This document shows positions 10,691 through 21,000 of a stretch of 64,000 nt of DNA, piece after piece (the stretch's first letter is position 1; each line of letters opens with the position of its first letter). The notes beneath the pieces are model-generated. The model was given only the letters and a program-made list of their open reading frames with translations. It ran no database searches and had not been told where the DNA came from. Position numbers and translations under genes: made by a program. The DNA is from Ovis canadensis (taxonomy: Eukaryota > Chordata > Mammalia > Artiodactyla > Bovidae), in NCBI RefSeq assembly GCF_042477335.2, contig NC_091250.1:132839384-132903383 (forward strand), written 5' to 3'.

Positions 10691-11532
10691 CAGACACTCT
10701 TATTTCTCGTGTGAGCATGGATGGACTCCTTTTTCTTTGTCTGGGACGCGATGGGGTTCTTGCTGAAGTGCGCTCTCCTCCAGGAAACGAGGAGGGCTTC
10801 TGGACTCCTGGGACAGTGGGAAGGCAGGACGTGGCTTGCCACCAGCCCCCAGGAGAAGGGTGACCACCCCTTCCTCCACCCCATTCCACTCCCTGCGATG
10901 GGCTCCAGCCTCCCCCACTGCGCACCCATCCTGCCCAGCACCCCAGGCAGGCCAGCAGACAGGTGGACACCCACACAGGGCGGGGGCACAGGAGAGGAGA
11001 AAGACTGTTCGTGTCCTGGAGGCTGGTGGTGGCAGGAGGACAACTGGCAGCATATGGGAGGGCCAGGGCTGGGGTACACCACCCTTCCCCCATGGGTCTG
11101 GGCTCCTCCAAGGCCCCTGCTGCAGCCTCCACCGGCCACCAGGGGGCACCCTACCCAACGCCTCCTCCCCCCTGGGGCCTGGTGGCCAGGCTGTGGGGGC
11201 TTAGAGCCCTGCCTGCAGGGGCTGTCCCACTGTGGTGGGCACTCCAGGTTGGAACAAGGCCCCCAGCACACACGCACCCAGCAGCCAGGCACTTGTTCTC
11301 GAGGAACTGCAGGCAGGTGGAGAAACCAGAGAGGGTCCTGGCCCAGCAAAGATCACAGGCTGGGCGGGCCTCACCCTTAATGGCAGTGCAGAGTGGGCAA
11401 GAGGGCTCCTGATCAAGCTGGGCACTTCAGACCACCAGGGCTGGGGGTGGGGGCTGACACCATGGAGGGGGAACTTCCCGGTCATTCCCAGCTGTTCCTG
11501 TTCTCGGGACTCTGCAGAAGTTGGGGGGCGTT

Positions 11533-11800
11533 GTTGTTCAGTCACTCAGTCGTGTCCGACTCTGCGACCCCATGGACTGCAGCACGCCAGGCCTCCCTGT
11601 CCATCACCAGCTCCTGGAGCTTGCTCAAACTCATGTCCATCGCGTTGGTGATGCTATCCAACCATCTTATCTTGTCGTCCCCTTCTCCTCCCGCCTTCAG
11701 TCTTTCCTAGCATCAGGGTCTTTTCCAATGAGTTGCCTCTTCACATCAGGTGGCCGAAGCAGTGGAGCTTCAGTTTCAGCATCAGTCCTTCCGGGGGGAG
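11533..11800 (-). mobile_element. BovB LINE 3' end, antisense fragment
   Basis: GTTCAGTCACTCAGTCGTGT followed by the CTCCTGGAGCTTGCTCAAAC and CATCAGGGTCTTTTCCAATG patterns is the reverse complement of the BovB 3' end. About 270 bp remain. Confidence 0.93.
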
Positions 11801-13139
11801 GTGAGCGGGACCCAAAGTTCTGCCCTAAGCCACCTCCATAACTCAGAGTCCTGGAGGCTCTTGTCTGCTCTTAGGTCTACCAAGAGCCACCTCCTGGGCA
11901 CCCCCCACCCTCCTTGGCCCCCATCCTCACACTCATTTTCAGAGCAGAGTCTCAGACTTGTTGCAGGAGTCAGCGAACCTCTCAGAACCTCTCCTGTCTG
12001 TGAGACCGGGGAGAGACAGATTCCAGGCTGGCACAAGCTCAAACTTAACCTCAGCCCAAAGGCTTAAAAACATGTGGCCTGGGTTCTGCTGGTGTGTTCG
12101 TTTCCAAGAGTTCAGCGCGGGTCAGGGGCTGGGTCCTGCACCCGAACTGGGCAAAGATGAGCACTCCCACATTCCAGACCTGGCCTGCCCTGGGGGGGTC
12201 TGCAGGTCTGGGGGCTGAGCAAGCTGGGCCTTGCGGGGTGGGCAGGATGCCACTGGAGAGTGGGATACCAGAGCTACACAGACACAGAACAGCCCAGTTC
12301 GAAGTGGCGAGGGTCCCGGTGAGGGTGGAGTACAGATGGTGAACGGGGGGTTACCCCAGGCACCAAACACTGGGCTTCGAGCAGGGGAGGACACAGTCAG
12401 ATCTGTGGTCTGGACACCTTGTGGGGAGGACGAGTTGGGGGGGGGCAGACCCCAGGGCCCCCACTGCTCCATTGCAGGCAGTAATGCAGTGTAACTGCGG
12501 TCGCTGCTCTGACCTGGCTGTCTCTCCACCTCGTCACTCAGGACCGCCTTGAGCCCTACAGGCTGTGAGCTGAGCACCCTCTGACCGAGGCAGCTCAGGG
12601 CGTGCTTGCCCGAGCCTGCCCGGCTGCCCTCTGGGTCTAGAAGCCGCTGGATGCCTGGGGGCCTGGGATAGGGGCTCGGGCCCTCGGGGCATCCAGTTGG
12701 AGACTGTGAGGCCTTATGATGGTGTGTAGCGGCCAGGGCCAAATGAAGGCCACCTGCGCATGTTCTGGGAAGCCCAAAAGTCTTCCTGGAAGAGGCGGGG
12801 ACGCAGGCCAGAAGGCCTAGGCCAGAGAACGCAGACAGTAGGGCTGGGAGAGGGATGCTGGGGTGAGCCCTGAAGCCCCTACTGTCTGGGGGGAGGAGAC
12901 TTGCCGTCTGCTCCAGGCTCACGCTCCTCAGGGCTCTGGGAAGAAAGGGCCTTGGAGGTAGCTGGCAGGGGCCGAGGGGCGGCAGTAGGGCTGAGCTGGG
13001 CACTGGTCCTGCCCCCCCAGCCTGGGCCCAGGCCCTGGGAGAGGAGCAGGCTGGTGGCCCTGAGCCGCCAGCGGCCACACCCAACCCCGCAGCGGGCACC
13101 TCAGTCTGCACCACCTCCCTCCTTCGTAGGATTTTCCCC

Positions 13140-13470
13140 CTGAGAGAAAGTTTAAAAGAAAATCTTATTGCTTTGCTTTTGGACATTTTTGGGTATTTAA
13201 GACAATCACCTATACATTGTCCAGGGGTCATTGAGTATAGTTGGAAAACTCTGTAAAGAGAAACAAATATACCCCACAAATTGTTCACAAGTATAATGAG
13301 CTTCTTTTCTTATTTTACATTTAAAACTGGCATGGACATCATGCTGACGAGGCAGACACTTGTTACATCCTCACGCATCTTGATTTTGCTGTCTTTTGGT
13401 ATGCTGGGGACAAGGCTTTCCCTAGCGTTAAACTCTTTCGAAGTCCCGCCGTGCCCTTGCCCGGGCGGCT
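13140..13470. other. AT-rich island, unclassified
   Basis: About 330 bp of AT-rich sequence sits inside GC-rich DNA with sharp edges. It has no long open frame and no family I can name. It may be an old repeat or a conserved non-coding element. Confidence 0.4.
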
Positions 13471-13565
13471 GTGCGCCCTTTTACGGAACTTGATGCTGAC
13501 TGCGACTAACCAGGCCCCGCGCCCATCTCCCTACGTGGAGCGTGCAGACTGAGAGGCGCTTGTGG

Positions 13566-13830
13566 GCTTCCCTGGTGGCTCGGCGGCAAAGAATTGCCCA
13601 CCAGTGCAGGAGACGCGGGTTCAGTCCCTGGCCCAGGAAGAGCCCCCGTGCCATGGAGCGACTAAGCCTGCGCACCGCGACTGCTGAGCCTGCGCTCGGC
13701 AAGAAGGGAGACCACGGCCGCGAGAAGCCCGCCCACCGCACCTGCAGAGCGGCCCCCACTCGCCACAACTGGAGGAAAGCCCATGAAGCAACGAAGACCA
13801 GGCACAGCCAAGAAGTACAAAGATCTTTAG
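13566..13830 (+). mobile_element. CHR-2-type tRNA-Glu SINE, sense
   Basis: It starts GGGCTTCCCTGGTGGCTCGG and contains GGGTTCAGTCCCTGG. It continues through repeated GAAGCCC and CGCACCGC phrases to AACGAAGACCAGGCACAGCC, the typical CHR-2 body and end. Confidence 0.85.
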
Positions 13831-16800
13831 AGAAAGAAACGCCTGCTGATTTGGGCCTGATGTTCGTGTCTCTGCCACTCCTGACCCTGCCCTGCGCCTG
13901 GCATACTGCCTCCCAGGGCTTCCCATGCAGCCTTCACCGCACCCCATAACAACCTGAGGCCGCTACTGCCAACTCCAGTTTATCGCTGGGGAGACCAAGG
14001 CTCGGAGAGGTTTAGGGACTTGGCCAAGGTCTTGTGGCCAGACAAGAATCTGGGGTGGCTTTGGGGGAGGGGCCAGTGACGGAAGCCCCCGGGGCTTGCC
14101 CCTCGTCCTGGCACACAGCGGGCGGCTTGCAGGCTGACCGCCGTGCTGGGCTGGGCATGGCCCTCCAGCCCCTGACAGATGACCCCAGAGCTCATCTCTG
14201 TCTCCCTGCTCTTCGGTCCCTGTTGGAACCTGCCACCGCCCGGGGTCTGCACTGGGCTGGGGGAGGGCGCCAGCCCTGACCGCTCACTCCCAGCTTCCTC
14301 CCCCAAGCACTGGGCCTGGGGACACTGGGGGCAGCAGGACTCCAACCCAGTGGCCGAGGGGGCGAGAGAGAAGGCAGGACAGGGCCTGGCCACCCTGGCG
14401 GTGTGAGAGAGGGTTCTGGAGGGGGAAGGGCCGCACACACGGTCTCCTCCCGGGGCAGTGCTTCCCGACGCTCTTCTGAGAGCCACAGGCATGTCCCCAG
14501 TGTGTGTGCTGGCTGAGGGCTGGGTGACAGGCGCCCTTAGACACTGGATCCAGGGCAAGGGAGCTGGGGCCTGGTCAGCACGGGAGAACGTAGGAAACGG
14601 TCTTCCCGAGGGGTCCTCCCTTGCAGGATCCTGGGGGTGGCGAGTTCGCCAGCCTTTCACAAGCTTCCCCCCAGGACTCCTCCTAAGGTCCTCCAGTGCC
14701 CAGAGAGGGGCGTGTAGTTCTCATTTCAGAGGCAGGGAAGCTGAGGCAAGGGTGGGGTGGCGGACAAAACCCGCCCAACAGACCCCTAAGGCCTCCTGGA
14801 CTCAGGCCCGGAACGTCTTCCTGAACCCCCCAGGCTAGGAGCCCTGAGGTGAACTGGGCTTCTCCTAAGAGCCGCAGGGGAAAGAGTTTGGAGGAAGGGG
14901 CAGGGAGGGGTATGTGGGCTGGGGGGTTGCCGCTGGGGGCCTGGGAGAGGGGAGGGGAGTTGGGGTGGGTAGGAACGGTCCAGGGCCTGTCTTGGACGCT
15001 AAGTGAAGGAAAGGGGTGGGGGCCTGGACTCCCAGGGGGAGGAGGCCTCCAAAGCCTGCTTCTTCCCTTCCAGTGTGGCCTCGGCGGGGTCGCACTCTGA
15101 CAGGATAGGTCTCTTCACAGAAGGGGCAGGGAGAGCTGGCCAGGCGTGGGAGATGGGGTAGGCCAGGAGGCTGCTGGCCCAGCCTGGGCTCAGAGAAGGC
15201 TGCCTGGAGGAGGTGACTGCGCCCTGCTGGAGACCTGCTCTAGGGAACAGTCCCAGGGTGGCACCCTGCCATCCTTGGACCTGGGCCAGCCAGCACCGAC
15301 CCAGGGCAGCCCTCAGTGCCTACAATGCCCCTTCCACGGGGCAGGGGGGTGGCGCGCGTTGAGGCTCTGCGTGCAGACACCTGACGGGTCCCAGGCAAGG
15401 CCACCCCATCCATCCTCCCCCTCGCCCCAGCACCCTCAGCTGGCGGCCTGGGACTCTCCCCGGGGAGCTCTGGACTCGCTCACAGCCACAGGTCCAGCCA
15501 TGTGGGACCACTTCTCCTGCTGGCTCTCTCCATCCCTCCATCCACCGCTCAACACACATGGCGTTGCGGGGCTGCCCCCCGCCCAAGCCCCACAGTGGGA
15601 CCCCGACGCCTCTGCCCACACCAGTCGGCCCACGTCCCCATCCACCCTTCACTGTGCGGGGCGCCCAGGCAGCGTGGACCCCGCGGGCACGGGGAAGTGG
15701 TCCATCCTGGGTGTGGCTGAGGGCGGGGGTCCCCCAAAGGCCTAGATGTAGTCAGTGGCGCAAGGTGGGGACCACGCACAGCCCTGCAGTCACATCTCTG
15801 CCCCTGTGCTGCCGCTGTGGCACAGAGCGCGCCCCAGGCCCCTCGACAGGAAAGGGAGGTGGGGGCCCAGCAGGTGCGGTCACACCGGCACCCGTGCAGC
15901 TTCAGGACTGCAGCCAGCAGCACATCCCTCACATAACCAGGGGTGGCCTGACCTTGCAAACACCAAGCGGTAAGCCAGGGGTCCTGCCTCCAACCCCCAG
16001 AGCCCACGATGCACCCTGGCCCTCCTTTACCCTGCACAGCCCTGGCTGCCCCCCAAACTAAGTGGAGGGCCCAGCACTCTGTGCTTGCTAGGGGTCCGCC
16101 CTGACCCTGGGGTGATTGTGGAGCAGGGGCAGGAAGGGCCAGAGCTCACATCCAGGTAGTGTTTTGATTTGTGTTTTCACATTGCCCGCAGCTTGCAGGG
16201 TCTCCATTCTCAGCGCAGGGGCTGCACCTGGGCCCTAGGCAGTGATAGTCAGGAATCCTAACCTCTGGAATGCCAGGGAATTCCCTGGAAGTGCTGTTTT
16301 AATGTCCACGCAGGGCTGTCTAATGCCAGTTTCCAAGTTCCTCGCTGGGGTGGGGTGGGGGTAGGCACACATCCTTAACCCCCTTTCTCAAATCAAGTTG
16401 TGCTGGGCCTGGAGGTGGTTTGGTCTCCATGCTCCTGTGTCACCAGCCCTGGGTCACACGTCTGGCAGCACTAATCATTCTGTTGGGAATGCTGGGAGAC
16501 CCTGGCAAGTCCTCAGGATTCCCAGTCTTTCTGCCTGTAAACTGGGGATGTGGAAGCCCAAGGAAATGCATACATACAGTCACTAGGTCCTGGGACTGCA
16601 CGTGCTTGAGTTTCAGTGTTTGCTCTCTTTCTTTGGCAGCAGCACTGGGGAATCCAGTCATTTATACCCTACTCTCCAGCCCGAGGGCCCCGCTTGCAGG
16701 AGCTCCCAAGCCAACAATCTCAATAACCTCTGAGAGGGAAAAATCAAGTGAGAATGAGGCCCGTCTGGGGCTGCCCCCACCCCCAGGCTGCCAGTTCTGC

Positions 16801-17439
16801 TTCTGTGGGCCAGCTTAGAGGTAGGGGTCACTAGGGCCACCCGCCAGCCAGCTGGGTGCTCGATGAGAGCTCCCCTCCCAGGCAAAGCAATTTTCTTCCC
16901 TAGAAAGCGCTTCCGTGGCCAGAGGGGACAAGTGCTAGCCTCTAGGAATGTCCCCACCCTTTGGGCCAGACGTGATCACGAAGTCCTCTACTCATGGGGG
17001 CCCGTCTAGACTGTGGCGGCAGAGCGTTGCCCCCTTTTTCTCAGATTCTTCCTTCCGCCCTAGGGTCCACTGGGCGGCTCTGAGGGACCCCTCCTGCCGT
17101 GGGCCTCAGTTTCCCCACTGAGATCCTCAGGAAAGCCTGACCGTTAGGCTCAGACCGTCTATGCCCCTCCTCCAAGCCCGAGCCTTTCCCGGGGTCACGC
17201 TGTGTCTGGCGGGGAGGGTTGTCGTTTCTTTGCAGCTTCACGGAAGACCCCTGAGGACACCGCGAGGACCCGAACTTCCTCGAAGCCAGTGCGGCAGCAG
17301 GCTCGGGGCGACAGGTTCCTGCGCAGAGGACGCGGACCAGCGGACTGGCGGACCGGCGGGGTGTCCGGATCGCTCCCCGAGCCCCATCGGACACTCGTGC
17401 GGGGGCCGGGCGGAGGGCGGCCCAGCCGCGCTCCGCTTC

Positions 17440-17981
17440 CTCTCGGCAACGCGTCCGACCGCGGCGCCCTCATTGGCCGCGCGCCCCGCGGCCGACCATT
17501 GGCTCCGCCGGCCCTACTTTACATGGCCCGCTCTGGGCCAATAGGCGCGAGGCGCCTACTTAACATGCACGCCGGCCTCCAATCAGCGGGCGCGGGGGCC
17601 GGGCCCCCACGTGCTGTTGCTAAGCTTGGGCTTCTAAATTGTTACTACCGCGGCGGGCCTATCCGAGCGGAGCCTCGCAGCTGTCAACATTCTCGGCCCC
17701 GCCCGAGGCTTGCGGCCTGCTCCCATTGGCCCCCGCCGGGCCCAGGGCCCGCCCCCGCCGCCCGAGCGCCGGCTCCCATTTGCTGCGCCGGCCGCCGCTC
17801 GCCCTTATGTGTCAATTTGAGGGCCGCGAGGCGAAGGGGTGGCGGCCGAGCGCTCGGGGAGTCCGCGGGCGTCTGGGGAAGTGGGGCCGCCGGGCGCGCG
17901 GGGCGGGCGGCGAGCGGAGCCGGCCGGGCAGCGGCCGCCGCCGTCCCGAAGCGCGCACGCGGGGGGCGGGCAGGCGGGAGG
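17440..17981 (+). promoter_or_regulatory. MXD4: MXD4 CpG-island promoter and 5' UTR: five CCAAT boxes plus an E-box
   Basis: CpG-rich DNA immediately upstream of the MXD4 start has CCAAT boxes at 17472 (ATTGG), 17498 (ATTGG), 17538 (CCAAT), 17579 (CCAATCAG) and 17725 (ATTGG). A perfect CACGTG E-box lies at 17608-17613. CCAAT boxes bind NF-Y, and CACGTG binds MYC/MAX and MXD/MAX dimers. No clear TATA box is seen. The transcription start is not resolved but should lie between the last CCAAT box and 17981. Confidence 0.75.
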
Positions 17982-18045
17982 ATGGAGCTGAACTCCCTGC
18001 TGATCCTGCTGGAGGCGGCCGAGTACCTGGAGCGCAGGGACCGAG
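17982..18045 (+). CDS. MXD4: MXD4 coding exon 1, SIN3-interaction helix
   Basis: It encodes [20 protein letters not shown] and the start of the next codons. The donor is CCGAG|GTAGAG. The ATG context is GAGGATGG, with a purine at -3 and G at +4. Confidence 0.97.
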
Positions 18046-21000
18046 GTAGAGCCCCGCGCCCCTTTGTGCGGCCGGACCGCGGGCGGGCGGGCGGGGCCGG
18101 GACCCGGGGCCCGCTGACCGCGCCGTCTGTCCGCAGAGGCCGAGCATGGCTACGCGTCGGTGCTGCCCTTCGACGGCGACTTCGCCAGGAAGAAAACAAA
18201 GGCGGCCGGCCTGGTGCGCAAGGCCCCGAACAACAGGTACCGCCCCCTGCTCGCGCGCGCGGCGTCCCCCTCCTCGGCCCGGGCCGCGGGGCTTTACGCC
18301 CCCCGCCCGCCCTGGAGCGCGCTCCCCACCCCGGGCCCGACCCTAGCTCGCGCGGCCCGGTGGCCCGCCTGGAGGAGGAGGCGCCCGGGCCGCCGCAGCC
18401 CCGCCCGGCCGGCCGCGCCCGCCCCGTCGCCATCTTCCCCGCGGGCCGCGCCTCCTCGGCCTCTCGCGTAAACAGTGCCACGCGTACAGCGCCCGTCGCC
18501 CAGGGTCTCCTCCCGGGGCGGCTCTCCTCCCCAGGCTTGTTCTGGACTTTACCGCGCGGGAAGAAAGTTGTCAGGGGCGCAGGCCGGTGCCCCCTGGGTC
18601 TGGGGAAACTGAGGTTCGGTGCGGAAGCAGCGTGGGGCCGTTGGTCCTGACCTCTGCCCGCCGCGGGCCGGTGGGCTGCATCTCCGCTGAGAGCAGAGCC
18701 CGGGTGCTGGGCCGAGTGCCCCCAGGTCCCCGGGGTCTGCAGGCTGGAGGCCCTGCTCCGGGCCCCCGGTACCTCACACGGTGGCCACCGCTCCCACCCA
18801 GCCTCCTGACCCAAGTGAAACTCCAGCGATCTGTGCCGGGGTCCCTGTCTTTTGGGTCAGAGGCCATTTTCCTAAGGGGCCGGGAGAGGCTGCAGGCTGG
18901 TGTGCTGCAGGCTGGCCTGGGACCCAGGCCGAGGAAGCCCGAAAGCCCGGGTGCACGTGTCTGGGTGGGGAAAGGAACCCTCAGCTAGGGCCCCCTGGGG
19001 GACTCCACACTCTGGCTGCCCTGGGGGCCGCAGCACACCTGGCGGTGCCCAGCGGCCCATGTCGGTTCTGGCCCATGTCGCCAGGTTGGGAGCTGCACTT
19101 CCAGGGGGCTTGGGGGCCTCTTGGCAGAGGGTGCGGCTCATTCCTGTGGCCTGCTTGTTCTTGGGAAACAGAAAGGCTGGCACAGGGACCCATCTCCTGT
19201 GGCGTCCCGGCGCCCTGGGCCTGGCGAGAGAGCGGCGAGGTCTCCATCTGTTCTAGCTGCACATGTTTCTGCGTCCCAGCCCCGGGTGCCCTCCCGGGGA
19301 CCGTTTGGGGCAGGGCGTGTGCGGGTGGAGGGGCAGCAGCGCCTCAGGGCTCTTCGGTGAGCCAGCCAGGCCCCCGCTGTTGGTTCCCACTGTCCCAAGC
19401 GCCCTGCCACCCATGGAAAACTTTGGGCGGTGACTTTTCAGTCCTCTGGCTCGGATGCCCAAAGCCAGTAACCAAGAGCATAGCTAGGGCTCTCCCGCAC
19501 GTGCTAGTTAACGGCCACCCAGCCCCATGAAGGAGATGTTATTTTTATCTCTGGAGCCGAGGAGAGGGCTGCACAGGAGATTGAACCATTTGCTAGGGCC
19601 GCCCTCCCGTCTCTAGGGCTCCTGTTCCGAGGTGGGCCCTCTGCCCCCAGTGCTCTGCTGGGGAGGAGACCTCGAGGGCACTCGGGAGCGACCCAGAGGG
19701 CCTTCTGAGGCAGGGTGCGCCGCCCTGCTGCTCCTCTCGGGGGAGCCCCGTGCTTTAGTCACCCCAGGGCTCCCAGGACGCCCCGCCTGGCTGGCCTGGC
19801 CCAGCAGGGCATCGGGCAGCCCAGACCAGCGGCCAGGGTGGCTCAGGACACAGGATGCAACGGCCTGACCTGGCGGGGCAGCTGCACGTGTGCAAGGCCT
19901 GTGCCCCCCTTAGGTGGGGGAAGGGGTGGGCACAGAGGGGACCAGGATGAGGCCTGGGAGGTGGAGCAGAAGGGCAGTGCATGGGGGTGGGATACGGTGA
20001 CCCCCACCATTGCTGGGGCTACTGGAAGGGGCATTGGTTCAGCAGGAGGGGACAGGAGCTGGCCCCTGGTCAGGGATCCGGTCCTATAGGGAGGTGGGCA
20101 CAAGAGTGCTTCCTTCCAGAGGTTAAAGGGGGGAGCCAGTGGTGATAGCAAGGACCCACCTAGCAGGGCCCTAGGCAGGCAGTCCCTCCCCTCCCCAGGC
20201 CACTGTGATCCTGGGACCCAAGTGACAATCTCCCCACAGGGCTCTGCAAGCGTCGGGGACGAGGGGAGAGCTTCAGGAGGGCTTTGGCCCCCTCTGTGTG
20301 CCCAGGCTGCCCGAGCAGCGCTGCCTCCGTCCGTGAGGGTCAGGCCACCAGGCCCCTCGCCGAAGGACACTGGCCGCCCCTCACACCCCTTACGAGTGAG
20401 CAGACCCACAGATCCGCAGCGCCGGGCTGCCGTCCAGGCCAGCAAGGAGCCTGACGGCTGTGCCCCCGCCCGCCAGCCCTGGCAGAGGTTCGGAGGCGCC
20501 CTGCCCAGCCCATGTGATCAGCGAAGCCCTCGAGGCCCTGGAACGTGGAGGTTCTGAGGCTCCACAGGGCGGCCTGGGAGCCAGCTGCCCGGGTGGGAGG
20601 AGAGGAGGCCTTGGGCCCGCGGGGCCGTGCTGGGACCCCGAGCCGTGGCAGGGACAGGCCGGACGGGTGAGCCCATGGGGTCGGGATGGGAGACACCTGA
20701 CCCCGGGCTCCCAAAGCAGGAGGGTGAGGGTGGGTGGGCAGAGGTGGTGGGGCTCCGGGAGGGAGCGGGGCGTGGGCCCGGGGCCCATCTGGTTGGGCTC
20801 CGAGGTGGCCTGGGTCCTCTGCCCACTCGTGAAGCTGCCCGGGGAGCCTCAGGGCCCCAGCTGGCCTGCCGCCTTCCTGCCTGGACGCAGAGGGTGGCCT
20901 GAATCCGGGAGCTTGGTTGCACTGCCTGCGTCCCACAGGGCACTACCACGGCCCTGCCCTCTCTGGTGCTTAGACTCTGTGCTTCCATCCTAAGGCAGCA

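Larger units (their letters stand above)
10691..17400. other. ZFYVE28-MXD4 intergenic interval
   Basis: It is GC-rich with many chance open frames but no exon-like conserved peptide with splice sites. Recognisable contents are a BovB tail at 11533-11800, a CHR SINE at 13566-13830 and an AT-rich island at 13140-13470. Nothing else in it could be assigned. Confidence 0.6.

Noticed and set aside
12122-13288. 388-codon minus-strand open frame between ZFYVE28 and MXD4
   Set aside because: It has a low-complexity proline/serine composition, no recognisable domain and no splice context. It is typical of chance frames in GC-rich DNA.
17202-18650. 482-codon open frame running through MXD4 exon 1
   Set aside because: It is open only because the CpG island is GC-rich. 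The real MXD4 frame is supported by six exons and a 209-aa match.
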